Below, one piece after another: positions 45,169 through 53,592 of a DNA stretch of 64,000 nucleotides. The notes under the pieces were generated by a model, which had not been told where the DNA came from, made no database searches, and worked only from the letters and a program-made list of their open reading frames with translations. Source of the stretch: Rhizobium glycinendophyticum (GTDB taxonomy: Bacteria; Pseudomonadota; Alphaproteobacteria; Rhizobiales; Rhizobiaceae). The stretch lies in contig NZ_VFYP01000009.1 of the NCBI RefSeq assembly GCF_006443685.1, forward strand, positions 12,355 to 76,354, given 5' to 3'. Every line of letters begins with the position of its first letter. Positions within the stretch are counted from its first letter, which is position 1. A program made the position numbers and the translations under genes.

Positions 45169-46302
45169 TCAAACCTCCAACCATGCATCTTCGAAGCGGG
45201 ACGCCGTGAGATAAGGATCGGGCCTGATCGGGCCGGGTGCCTGCCAGGCGATATCGAACAACCCGTCCTCGCGGGCAATGCCGATCCGCGGATGCAGCCA
45301 GAGGTGTCGTGTATCGCTGTCGAAACTGACACGACCTTCCGGGGCCATGAAGTCCTCCATCAGGACCTCTTCGGAAATGCGGTGTGTCTCAAGCGAGCCG
45401 GCGCGTTTGAGCGCCCGCGCAAAAAGGTGGACCTGCGTGTAAGCCGGCTGCGACCAAACGCTGGTGGTCACGTCGCTGCCGAAGCGGCTCTTATAGGCCT
45501 CGACGAAACGAGTGTTTGCCTCGCCTTCAACTGTCTGGAAGTAGGTCGCGGACAGAATGTGCCCGGTGCAGAGGTTCGCACCAATCTCGCGGATCTCGGT
45601 CTCGGCCATGGTCAGACTGGCGATCGGTGTGCGACGGCGGTCGAATCCCGCCTCGGCATACATCCGATAGAACTGCTGGGCGGGCCTGCCGATCACGGTC
45701 GAGAAAATCGCATCCGGCTTCAGTCGCGTGATGTCCGAGAGCACCTGTTGCAGAAAGTCGTCGCCGGCATGCAGCGGAATGTAGCGTTCACCGACAACCT
45801 GCCCACCCTTGGATTCGACGATGTCGCGCATCACCCGGTTGGATTCGCGAGGATAGATATAATCGACACCGACGAAATAGATGCGCTGGCCGTAATTGCG
45901 CAAAAGAAATTCCGCCAACGCAAAGGTGTTCTGGTTCAACGTGGCGCCCGTATAGACAACGTTTTCCGAATACTCGAAGCCTTCATACATCGAGGGATAG
46001 AACAGCAGGCCATTGTGACGCTCGACAATCGGAAGCACCGCCTTGCGGCTCGCCGACGTGGAGCAGCCGAAGATGATGTTGACATCGTCCTCTGCCAGAA
46101 GACGGCGGGCGAGACTGCGATAGGCACTGTTGTCTCCACCGGGATCGTAGGCGATTGGCTGTATCGGCCGTCCAAGCACGCCCCCCGCAGCATTGATTTC
46201 TTCAACCGCCAATGCAGTTCCCAGAAAATGCTCCGTCTCGGTCACCGTCGTGACACCGCTGCGGGAAAAGAGGACGCCCACGCGCCATTCGCTGTTTGAC
46301 AT
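45169..46302 (-). CDS. amiC: Amide-sensing negative regulator (AmiC-like)
   Basis: A 377-residue protein of the type-1 periplasmic-binding fold, but without a signal peptide, so it acts in the cytoplasm. It aligns by eye along its length with Pseudomonas AmiC: RVGVLFSRSGVTTVTETEHF at the start, then YEGFEYSENVVYTGA, DYIYPRESNRVMRDI, PIASLTMAETEI and, near the C-terminus, WQAPGPIRPDPYL. AmiC binds AmiR and releases it when an amide is bound. I start at the ATG at 46302. Its stop is one base from the amiR start, so the two are translationally coupled. Confidence 0.9.
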   Translation of the reverse strand: MSNSEWRVGVLFSRSGVTTVTETEHFLGTALAVEEINAAGGVLGRPIQPIAYDPGGDNSAYRSLARRLLAEDDVNIIFGCSTSASRKAVLPIVERHNGLLFYPSMYEGFEYSENVVYTGATLNQNTFALAEFLLRNYGQRIYFVGVDYIYPRESNRVMRDIVESKGGQVVGERYIPLHAGDDFLQQVLSDITRLKPDAIFSTVIGRPAQQFYRMYAEAGFDRRRTPIASLTMAETEIREIGANLCTGHILSATYFQTVEGEANTRFVEAYKSRFGSDVTTSVWSQPAYTQVHLFARALKRAGSLETHRISEEVLMEDFMAPEGRVSFDSDTRHLWLHPRIGIAREDGLFDIAWQAPGPIRPDPYLTASRFEDAWLEV

Positions 46303-47170
46303 ATCCAAGCCCCCACCCGGTTCACTGGTCGTGACACCTATAGAGCGGAGCGCTCTTGCGATTTCAAGCAGCGGTATCGCTTCGGCGCGTTCGTTGGTCT
46401 TGTACAGGCTTTGCTGGCTTCAAAAGAACGACCACCGGTCGTGGATGCCGGACGGCGTCAAAGTCGCGCGGCGCCATCCCGGCTGCGCACAGCACGACTA
46501 CGGGATATGAGGCGCCTACGAGACTGGCGCGGCATCGTAGCTGTGCCCGCTTTCGGGCGGGGGCGATAATGACATCTATGACTGATATGCAGGCGCAAAG
46601 CTGTCTGCGCGGTCCGACCGCCTCATTGCTTTTTGACGACCCCTAGCGGAAATGATTGCCGCTCTCCCGCCATGTTGACGTCGCCCCAAAGCTAGGGCAC
46701 GCAGATGGCATCCAATGGTCGCTCGCGACAGAAAAACATAGGGAATTCAAAGGCGCCTTTTCTAACCCTTTGAAATGATGTGAGACTCCAGGTTCTCCAG
46801 GCAGGCCATTTTAGGTCGGTTTTCCGCGTAAATTCGGCGGCTGTTCCTCACAGAAAAAAGCGACGCCTTCTCAACAACTTGAGGAATCCCGGCTGCCGTT
46901 CTTCAGTCCATCCGTCGTTCCGAAACGGGTCTCGCGAAAATTGTCTGGGGACCCCAAGTGACGTCCGCGAACGGGCCGAAAGCGGACGGTCCGTCGTTGG
47001 CGAGACGGACGGTGACACAGGACATCGATGAGAAGGGCGCAATAGTCTGAGTTCGGCCGAACAAAACGAAGGCAGCGAATGGATGAGACGAAAAGCTGCG
47101 ATGGGTAAAGGCTCGCCGCCTCCGACCTTGACGATTTCAGGCGGAGTTGATTGCCGTTCTGCCCGTATCT
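46303..47170. other. Intergenic region, no supported gene
   Basis: About 870 bases between the amide operon and the end of the Mrp operon, to which it lies downstream. Frames on both strands (for example 46848-47174 minus and 46193-46510 plus) have poor composition and no motif. It should hold the amiC promoter at its left end. Confidence 0.5.
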
Positions 47171-47548
47171 TCAAGCTTCGGCATCAGGGATCTCTTTTGG
47201 CAAAACCTCCTTCGGAACAGATGGGTCCCCCTCGGAGCGATCACGGTGCAAGGCAGCTCTCGCCAGCAAAATCAGAGTGATCGGCGTGGTCATCGTGACG
47301 AAGATGCCGATGAGGATCTCATGCAGGACGGCGCGGGAGCCGGCGATCGAGAAGTAGATGATCGAGGCCAGCATGATTGCCCCGACACCCCAGCTCGTCC
47401 CGAGCGTCGGGGCGTGGATGCGTTCGTAGAAGGTCGGCAGGCGCAAAAGACCGATCGCGCCGAGGAGGGTCAGTCCCGAGCCTATCAGCAGCAGGGCTGA
47501 GACGAGGATGACGACCCAGATCGGGAGGTCGGCGAGAGGCATGCTCAT
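47171..47548 (-). CDS. phaG: Mrp/Pha antiporter subunit G
   Basis: A 125-residue membrane protein starting at the ATG at 47548 (ATGA overlap with subunit F). Three hydrophobic helices carry the MnhG/PhaG pattern, with SGLTLLGAIGLLRLPTFYER near 24-43 followed by IHAPTLGTSWGVG. It is the last subunit of the multi-subunit Na+(K+)/H+ antiporter used for pH and salt tolerance. The frame is open further upstream but that part is a shadow. Confidence 0.92.
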   Translation of the reverse strand: MSMPLADLPIWVVILVSALLLIGSGLTLLGAIGLLRLPTFYERIHAPTLGTSWGVGAIMLASIIYFSIAGSRAVLHEILIGIFVTMTTPITLILLARAALHRDRSEGDPSVPKEVLPKEIPDAEA

Positions 47549-47826
47549 TCGATCACCTCCCCGCGCATGAGGAACTTCGCCAGCGCAACCGTCGAGACAA
47601 AGCCGAGAAGGCCGATGACGAGGGCCGCCTCGAAATAGACGGTGCGTCCACTGCCGATCCCGAAGGTGACGAGCAGCAGCATGGCGATGATATAGGACGC
47701 GTCGAGCGCGACGATACGGTCCTGGGCCCGCGGCCCGATGAAGATGCGCACGACCACAAGCATCATCGACAACGCCAGTAGGACCTTGGCGATAGAAACC
47801 GCAGTGAAGAGGATGATGATGCTCAT
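47545..47826 (-). CDS. phaF: Mrp/Pha antiporter subunit F
   Basis: A 93-residue subunit with three helices. The conserved MnhF/MrpF segment is VRIFIGPRAQDRIVALDASY near 26-45, with the P-R-A-Q-D-R-x-x-A-L-D core. Overlaps both neighbours by four bases. Confidence 0.93.
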   Translation of the reverse strand: MSIIILFTAVSIAKVLLALSMMLVVVRIFIGPRAQDRIVALDASYIIAMLLLVTFGIGSGRTVYFEAALVIGLLGFVSTVALAKFLMRGEVIE

Positions 47827-48299
47827 TCGATGATCTCCAGCAGCAGGCTTTCATAGCGGTCCTTGATATTCGTCACCCATGCGTCTTCGTCGATCAGGTC
47901 GAGCACGTGGATGAGCACCGTCTTCCGGCGGCCGTCATAGGCAAGCCAGGCGGAACCCGGCGTGCTGGTCAGGATGACGGCCATGACGGCCAGTGCCGTC
48001 GGATGCTCGATGCGCAACGGTATGGAGATGAAGCCGGAGGTGTGTTTCTGGCGTTTGCCGCGCAGAATGAGCAGCGCTACTGCGAGGTTGGACCTGATGA
48101 TGTCGACGAAGACCCGCAACAACAGCTTGGGGATCAAATACCACTTCTTCATCACCGGTTTGCCGGGCCGGAGTGAGGCCATGGCCCACCCGCCGAAGGT
48201 CGCGACGACAGCGCCGAGGATGAGATGACCGAGGTTGAAGTCGTTGAGCAACAGCCACATCAGGAGCAGCGAAAGGCTCAATAGCGGATAGGGGATCAT
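47823..48299 (-). CDS. phaE: Mrp/Pha antiporter subunit E
   Basis: A 158-residue subunit with N-terminal helices (LLLMWLLLNDFNLGHLILGA) and the MnhE core VFVDIIRSNLAVALLILRGK near 67-86, then LTSTPGSAWLAYDGRRKTVL and IHVLD. Overlaps subunits D and F by four bases each. MrpE is needed for full activity though it is not thought to move ions itself. Confidence 0.93.
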   Translation of the reverse strand: MIPYPLLSLSLLLMWLLLNDFNLGHLILGAVVATFGGWAMASLRPGKPVMKKWYLIPKLLLRVFVDIIRSNLAVALLILRGKRQKHTSGFISIPLRIEHPTALAVMAVILTSTPGSAWLAYDGRRKTVLIHVLDLIDEDAWVTNIKDRYESLLLEIIE

Positions 48300-49930
48300 G
48301 GCGCCCCTCCCTCAATCTCGTTTCCGGATGATGCGAGGCCATACACGACTCGCGCATTGCTGACCGCATCGACATAGGCCTCGGGATTGGAGAGCGTCCT
48401 GATCGTCGTGTCCATGTAGGTCATGGCCGGACCGGCCAGAATGGTCAGGGCAAGCGTCAGTGACAGGAGCATCATCACCGGCACGAGTTCTATAACGAGA
48501 ACCCGGGGCACGGCACCTTCTATCGAACCCCAGAAGGCGCGGATGCCGGCACGAGTCATGGAGATCAGGGCGGCAAGACCCGAGAGAATGACGAGAACGA
48601 TTAATGCCCAGACCGAAAAATCCGGCGTGGTACCTATCGAGCCCGTCCCCATCATGGCCGACAGCATGGCGAATTTCGAGATGAAGCCCGACAGAGGCGG
48701 CAAACCGGAAAGCAGGATGCCGCAGGCGGCAAAACAGATGCCGAGGATAGCCATCGTGCCGGGCATGGTGGTGCCGCCGCCGTCTTCGATATCAGCTTCC
48801 TCCCCGTCGCCATAGGCTTCCATGGTGACGGCAAGCACGTTGGCACCGGCATCCTGTCCACGCTCCACCAGTTCGATCAGCATGAAAAAGGCACTGATCG
48901 TCAGGGTGGAACTGGCGAGATAAAGCAGCGCGCCGGAAGAGACGACGCCGTCATTGATGCCGAGGGCCATGAGCAGCGTGCCTGAGGAAACGAGCACCGA
49001 ATAGCCCGCGAGCCGCCCAAGCGCTTGGGATGCGAGCACACCGATCGTGCCAAAAATCAGGGTGGCCATTCCACCGACCAGAAGCACCTCTGCTCCGAAT
49101 CCGGCGGATGGACCATCGCCGAAAAGAAGCATTGTGAGGCGCAGGATGACATAGATGCCGACCTTGCTGAGGATGGCGAACATGCCGGCCACGGGTGCCG
49201 AGGCCGCGCTGTAGGCGGTGGGCAGCCAGAAGCAGAGCGGCCACATGCCGACCTTGATGAAGAAGGCCACGCCGAGCACCGCAGCACCGGCCTCCATCAG
49301 GATCAGCCGATCGGGTTCCATCTCCGGCATGCGCAGGGCAAGATCCGCCATGTTGAGCGTACCAGCGGTGCCGTAGATCAGGCTCACTCCGATAAGAAAG
49401 AAAAGTGCGGCGACCAGATTGACGGCGATGTAGTGAAGTCCCGACTTCACCCTGAGTGTACCGGTGCCATGCAGCAAAAGGCCGTAGGAGGCGGCGAGCA
49501 TTACCTCGAAAAAGACGAAGAGGTTGAAGAGGTCGCCGGTGAGCAGGGCACCGTTGACGCCGACAAGGAGCAGTTGAAATAGGCTGTGAAAATGCGCTCC
49601 GACCGCATGCCATTTGGCCAGGGAGAAGACCAGAGCTGCTATCGCGAGAATAGCGGCGAGGAGCAGCATCATCGCCGAGAGGCCGTCGATGACGAGCACG
49701 ATGCCGAAGGGAGCAGCCCAGTTGCCGAGGAGATAAACGTTGTCGAAGCTGTTCGGGCCGCTCTCGACCATGAACAGAATGATGGCGTTCGACAGCAGAA
49801 GCACAACCGAGGCGAGGCTTACCAGGGCCTTGGCTGTCCGGTCGCGCTCGTCGATGAACAGGAGAAGAGCGGCTGTCATCATCGGCAGCAGGATCGGCGT
49901 GACGATGAGGTGTTGGCTCCAGCTGGACAT
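48296..49930 (-). CDS. phaD: Mrp/Pha antiporter subunit D
   Basis: A 544-residue, about 14-helix protein of the proton-antiporter fold shared with complex I NuoL/M/N. The family core is visible as FFIKVGMWPLCFWLPTAYSA (conserved Lys) near 235-254, preceded by helix 5 with the conserved Glu in LFVFFEVMLAASYGLLLHG near 136. It forms one of the two proton/cation channels. Its start overlaps the stop of subunit C. Confidence 0.93.
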   Translation of the reverse strand: MSSWSQHLIVTPILLPMMTAALLLFIDERDRTAKALVSLASVVLLLSNAIILFMVESGPNSFDNVYLLGNWAAPFGIVLVIDGLSAMMLLLAAILAIAALVFSLAKWHAVGAHFHSLFQLLLVGVNGALLTGDLFNLFVFFEVMLAASYGLLLHGTGTLRVKSGLHYIAVNLVAALFFLIGVSLIYGTAGTLNMADLALRMPEMEPDRLILMEAGAAVLGVAFFIKVGMWPLCFWLPTAYSAASAPVAGMFAILSKVGIYVILRLTMLLFGDGPSAGFGAEVLLVGGMATLIFGTIGVLASQALGRLAGYSVLVSSGTLLMALGINDGVVSSGALLYLASSTLTISAFFMLIELVERGQDAGANVLAVTMEAYGDGEEADIEDGGGTTMPGTMAILGICFAACGILLSGLPPLSGFISKFAMLSAMMGTGSIGTTPDFSVWALIVLVILSGLAALISMTRAGIRAFWGSIEGAVPRVLVIELVPVMMLLSLTLALTILAGPAMTYMDTTIRTLSNPEAYVDAVSNARVVYGLASSGNEIEGGAP

Positions 49931-50262
49931 TATTCGTTCCTCCCATCGACATGGTCGCTGCCCGTGAGGCCGCCAGAGGCGAGAAGCACGACGAGGAACA
50001 GTGCGGTGGTGGCGAAGCCGATGACGATCGCGGTCAGGACAAGCGCCTGAGGCACGGGGTCGCTGAGGCTCGTCGAAATCACTCCGTCCTCAAGGATGGG
50101 CGGCATGTTGCTCTTCACGCCGCCGACGCCGAAGATGAACAGATTGACCGCGTAGGACAGGAGCGACAAACCAATGATCACCTGATAGGTACGCGGCCGC
50201 AGGATCAGCCAGACGCCGCAGGTGGTCATCATGCCGATGGCGAGGGACAGAGCCATTTCCAT
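49930..50262 (-). CDS. phaC: Mrp/Pha antiporter subunit C
   Basis: A 110-residue, three-helix subunit similar to NuoK. I start at the ATG at 50262 (ATG at 50256 also possible), overlapping the AB stop by one base. Conserved features include RTYQVIIGLSLLSYAVNLFI with the NuoK-like G-x-x-L-L-x-x-A-x-N pattern, and DPVPQALVLTAIVIGFATTA near 70-89. The gene symbol refers to the antiporter subunit and not to PHA synthase. Confidence 0.93.
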   Translation of the reverse strand: MEMALSLAIGMMTTCGVWLILRPRTYQVIIGLSLLSYAVNLFIFGVGGVKSNMPPILEDGVISTSLSDPVPQALVLTAIVIGFATTALFLVVLLASGGLTGSDHVDGRNE

Positions 50263-53243
50263 CAGCGTTTCTCTCCCTTGGCTTCGAGTGCCCGCAGGCG
50301 ATTGATGCGGATAGACTGGTGCGCCAGCGCCACGAGAATGAGAACCGTCGCACCGACGACCAATGCAAACACACCGAGGTCGAACAGCAATGCCGTTGCC
50401 GCCGGGACCTTGCCGATCAGCGGGATATCCAGATAGCGGAAGTGCGATGTGAGGAAGGGATAGCCGAGAAGCCAGGCACCGATGCCGGTCGCGGTGGCCG
50501 TCAGGATGCCGGCCCCCATCCAGCGGAGCGGCAGGATACGGATACGATCTTCCGCCCAACGGGTGCCGCCGGCTAGGTATTGCAGCAGGAAGGCAATCGA
50601 CAGAGTGAGGCCGGCCGAGAAGCCGCCGCCCGGCATGTCGTGCCCGCGCATGAACAGGTAGACCGCAAAAGTGATGATCACGGGAAAGAGCCATTGCATG
50701 AGCACCGAGGGCACCAACAGGTAGTCGCGGACCATGTCGCCCGGCGAGCGTTCGGGCTGGTCTTTGTCAAAACGGTTCTGGGCCACCTGCTGCTCGGGTA
50801 GTTCCATGCTGTCTTCCGCCGGACGGAAGCGGCGCAGCAGGCCGTAGACCGTGAGGCCGACGATCCCGAGTACAGCGATTTCCCCGAGCGTATCGAAGGC
50901 GCGAAAATCGACGAGGATAACGTTGACCACATTGCGGCCGCCGCCTCCACTATACGCATTCTGCAGGAAGTAGTTGGCGATCGCATCCGGGACCGGCATT
51001 GTCATGACCGTGAAGGCCACCACCGACATGCCGACCCCGCACAGTATGGCGAGCGCCAGATCGCGGAAGCGGCGGAAACGGCTTTGCAAGGTCATCACAT
51101 CACCCATGTCGGGACTACGCTTGGGTAGCCAGCGCAGGCCGAGCAGGATGAGCACCGTGGTGACGATTTCGACCAGCAACTGGGTGATGGCAAGGTCCGG
51201 CGCGGACAGCCAGATGAAGGTCATGCAGACAATGAGGCCGACACCGCCCAGCATGATGAGGGCCGCGAGGCGATGGTATTTGGCGGAGACCGCCGCGCCG
51301 ATCGCCAGCGCCATGCCGATCGCCCAAAACAGGCCGAAGGCTGGGTCGATGGCCGAGAAGGCGATCGGCCGGCGTTCGAAACCCGACAGGTAGAGCGGCA
51401 AGGTGGCAGCGACGAAGCCGGCGACGACGATCCATCGCAATTGCGGCTGAAGGTTTCGCGTGCCGAGCTTAGCCTCTGCCAAACGGGCCCAGCGCCAGGA
51501 TACCGTCACCAGCACGCGCTCGAACAGTCGCTGACCGCGCAGGCGTCGGAAATAGGGCGGACCGTCCTCGCAACGCGCGAGATAGTTGCGCATCAAGACA
51601 TAGAGGAGGAAGCCTCCGACCAGGGCGATCAGGCTCATCACCAACGGAATGTTGACGCCGTGCCAGAGACTGAGGCTGTATTCCGGCGCACGGTTACCGA
51701 GCACGCTTTCGACCGCCGTCTGCAGGAAGGGACCGATGGAAATCGCAGGAACGATCCCGACGACGAGGCAGACGACCACGAGAATCTCGATTGGGACGCG
51801 CATCCAACGTGGCGGCTCGTGCGGCGTCTCCTTTGGCAGTCCGACCGGTGGCGGGCCGAAGAAGACCGTATGGATGAAGCGCAGCGAATAGACGACGCTG
51901 AAGATGCCGGCGAGGGTAGCCACATAGGGCAGGATCACGTCGAGCCAGGAATTAGCATGAGTCTCGACGGCTTCGGCGAAGAACATTTCCTTGGAGAGGA
52001 AGCCGTTGAGCAGCGGAACTCCGGCCATGGCAGCGCTCGCAACCATGGCAAGCGTCGCCGTTGCCGGCATGAAGCGGTAAAGGCCGGACAGCCGCTGCAT
52101 GTCGCGCGTGCCGGTCTCGTGGTCGATGATCCCGGCGGCCATAAAGAGCGAGGCCTTGAAGGTCGCATGATTGAGCATGTGGAAGATCGCCGCCACCGTG
52201 GAGAGCGGGCTGCCGAGGCTCAGAAGGGTGGTGATCAGGCCGAGATGGCTGATGGTCGAATAGGCGAGCAACCCTTTGAGGTCGCGCTGGAACATCGCGA
52301 GGTATGCACCGAGCAGCAGCGTGGTGATCCCGGCCAGGCCGACGAGCATGAACCACTCATAGGTGCCGGAGAGCACCGGCCAGAAGCGGACGAGCAGGAA
52401 GACGCCGGCCTTCACCATGGTGGCGGAATGCAGGAAGGCCGAGACGGGTGTCGGGGCGGCCATGGCGTTCGGCAGCCAGAAATGGAAAGGGAACTGGGCA
52501 CTCTTAGTGAGAGCCCCGAGCAGGATGAAGATCAACGTCGGCAGATAGAGCGGATGTTCACGGATGATCTGGCCGGAGGCGAGAATCTTGTCGAGGTCGT
52601 AACTGCCGACGATCTTGCCGAGCAACAGCATTCCGATCAGCAGGCAGAACCCGCCAATGCCGGTGATCGTCAGCGCCATGCGCGCGCCGTCCCGAGCTGC
52701 GGCACTGGTGTGCCAGTAGCTGATCAAAAGGAACGAGAAGATGCTCGTCAGTTCCCAGAAGATCGAAAGCAGGATGACGTTGCCGGAGACGATGATGCCG
52801 AGCATGGCGCCCATGAAGGCGAGCAGGAACGAGAAAAAGCGCGGGATCGGATCGTCCTTGCTCATGTAATAGCGCGCATACAAGATCACGAGCAGGCCGA
52901 TCGACGTGACCAGCATGGCGAAGATCCAGGCGAAACCATCGAGCCGAAGAGAAAAATCCAAACCGAACTGCGGCAGCCACTCTGCAGTGAAGCGTTGGAC
53001 GCCATTTTGCATGACGAAGGGATAGGTCGATGCGGTCAGCACCAGCGTCACCAGCGTTGTCACCCCGGCAACGAAGACCGGGAGATCGCGTGACGTCGTA
53101 TTCAAGATGAAGGCCGAGGCAAGGCTTCCCAGGAACGGAAGAACAAGCAGCAGCAACAACAGGCCAGAAGCGTCCAGCGTTATCCCAAATCCAGCTCCTC
53201 TCAATGATCGTCGCCGCAGAAGATACCCGGGCTGGAAATACAA
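50262..53243 (-). CDS. phaAB: Mrp/Pha antiporter fused subunit AB
   Basis: A 993-residue protein joins MrpA and MrpB, the mark of group-2 Mrp systems such as Pha of Sinorhizobium. Residues about 20-600 form the NuoL-like antiporter (TSIFSFLLISYWHTSAAARD, FHFWLPNAMAAPTPVSAFLH with SATMVKAG). A membrane tail follows with DLAITQLLVEIVTTVLILLG (about 695), then the MrpB part (LLVPSVLMQWLFPVIITFAV and RGHDMPGGGFSAGL). First gene of the AB-C-D-E-F-G operon. The start is unsure: the frame opens with a TTG at 53243 and has no in-frame ATG soon after, so another non-ATG start nearer LLLLLLVLPFLGS is possible. Confidence 0.92.
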   Translation of the reverse strand: MYFQPGYLLRRRSLRGAGFGITLDASGLLLLLLVLPFLGSLASAFILNTTSRDLPVFVAGVTTLVTLVLTASTYPFVMQNGVQRFTAEWLPQFGLDFSLRLDGFAWIFAMLVTSIGLLVILYARYYMSKDDPIPRFFSFLLAFMGAMLGIIVSGNVILLSIFWELTSIFSFLLISYWHTSAAARDGARMALTITGIGGFCLLIGMLLLGKIVGSYDLDKILASGQIIREHPLYLPTLIFILLGALTKSAQFPFHFWLPNAMAAPTPVSAFLHSATMVKAGVFLLVRFWPVLSGTYEWFMLVGLAGITTLLLGAYLAMFQRDLKGLLAYSTISHLGLITTLLSLGSPLSTVAAIFHMLNHATFKASLFMAAGIIDHETGTRDMQRLSGLYRFMPATATLAMVASAAMAGVPLLNGFLSKEMFFAEAVETHANSWLDVILPYVATLAGIFSVVYSLRFIHTVFFGPPPVGLPKETPHEPPRWMRVPIEILVVVCLVVGIVPAISIGPFLQTAVESVLGNRAPEYSLSLWHGVNIPLVMSLIALVGGFLLYVLMRNYLARCEDGPPYFRRLRGQRLFERVLVTVSWRWARLAEAKLGTRNLQPQLRWIVVAGFVAATLPLYLSGFERRPIAFSAIDPAFGLFWAIGMALAIGAAVSAKYHRLAALIMLGGVGLIVCMTFIWLSAPDLAITQLLVEIVTTVLILLGLRWLPKRSPDMGDVMTLQSRFRRFRDLALAILCGVGMSVVAFTVMTMPVPDAIANYFLQNAYSGGGGRNVVNVILVDFRAFDTLGEIAVLGIVGLTVYGLLRRFRPAEDSMELPEQQVAQNRFDKDQPERSPGDMVRDYLLVPSVLMQWLFPVIITFAVYLFMRGHDMPGGGFSAGLTLSIAFLLQYLAGGTRWAEDRIRILPLRWMGAGILTATATGIGAWLLGYPFLTSHFRYLDIPLIGKVPAATALLFDLGVFALVVGATVLILVALAHQSIRINRLRALEAKGEKR

Positions 53244-53292
53244 AAATTATGCCCTAAATGGACGATATTACCCTATGTAGGCAACTTCGGGC

Positions 53293-53553
53293 ATGGATCA
53301 ACCCAAAACAGACCCAGTTTTTTCGCCCGCCCTGTGTCGTGCCGCACGCGGTTATCTCGGTTGGACCCAGGAAGACCTGGCGTCCCATTCACTTGTCTCC
53401 CGCAGCACGATCCGCGACTTCGAAGGCCAGCGCCACGGCATGCATCGCTCGACGGAGGCTCAATTGCGGCTCGCCTTCGAAAAAGCCGGCCTGCGCTTTA
53501 CCAATGCAGATGGTTGCCCAGGCCTTTGCTGCTGTTCTTCCGCCACGGCGTGA
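53293..53553 (+). CDS. Small XRE-type helix-turn-helix protein
   Basis: An 86-residue protein with a Cro/C1-type DNA-binding fold: LCRAARGYLGWTQEDLASHS and LVSRSTIRDFEGQRHGMHRS, then a helix LRLAFEKAGLRF. The end is Cys-rich (GCPGLCCCSS). It is divergent from the Mrp operon with about 50 bases between, so control of that operon is possible. Rhizobia carry many such small regulators; the target is unknown. Confidence 0.8.
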   Translation: MDQPKTDPVFSPALCRAARGYLGWTQEDLASHSLVSRSTIRDFEGQRHGMHRSTEAQLRLAFEKAGLRFTNADGCPGLCCCSSATA

Positions 53554-53592
53554 GGCAAGGCGGGCCCGACTGTCCGCGCCCGCCCCGATAAA

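Noticed and set aside
46848..47174. 108-codon minus-strand frame before the Mrp G end
   Set aside because: Arg/Ser/Pro-rich composition and no motif; treated as intergenic.
51273..53093. 606-codon plus-strand frame within the Mrp AB gene
   Set aside because: Antisense shadow rich in Asp, Glu, His and Arg; no domain, while the minus-strand gene is certain.
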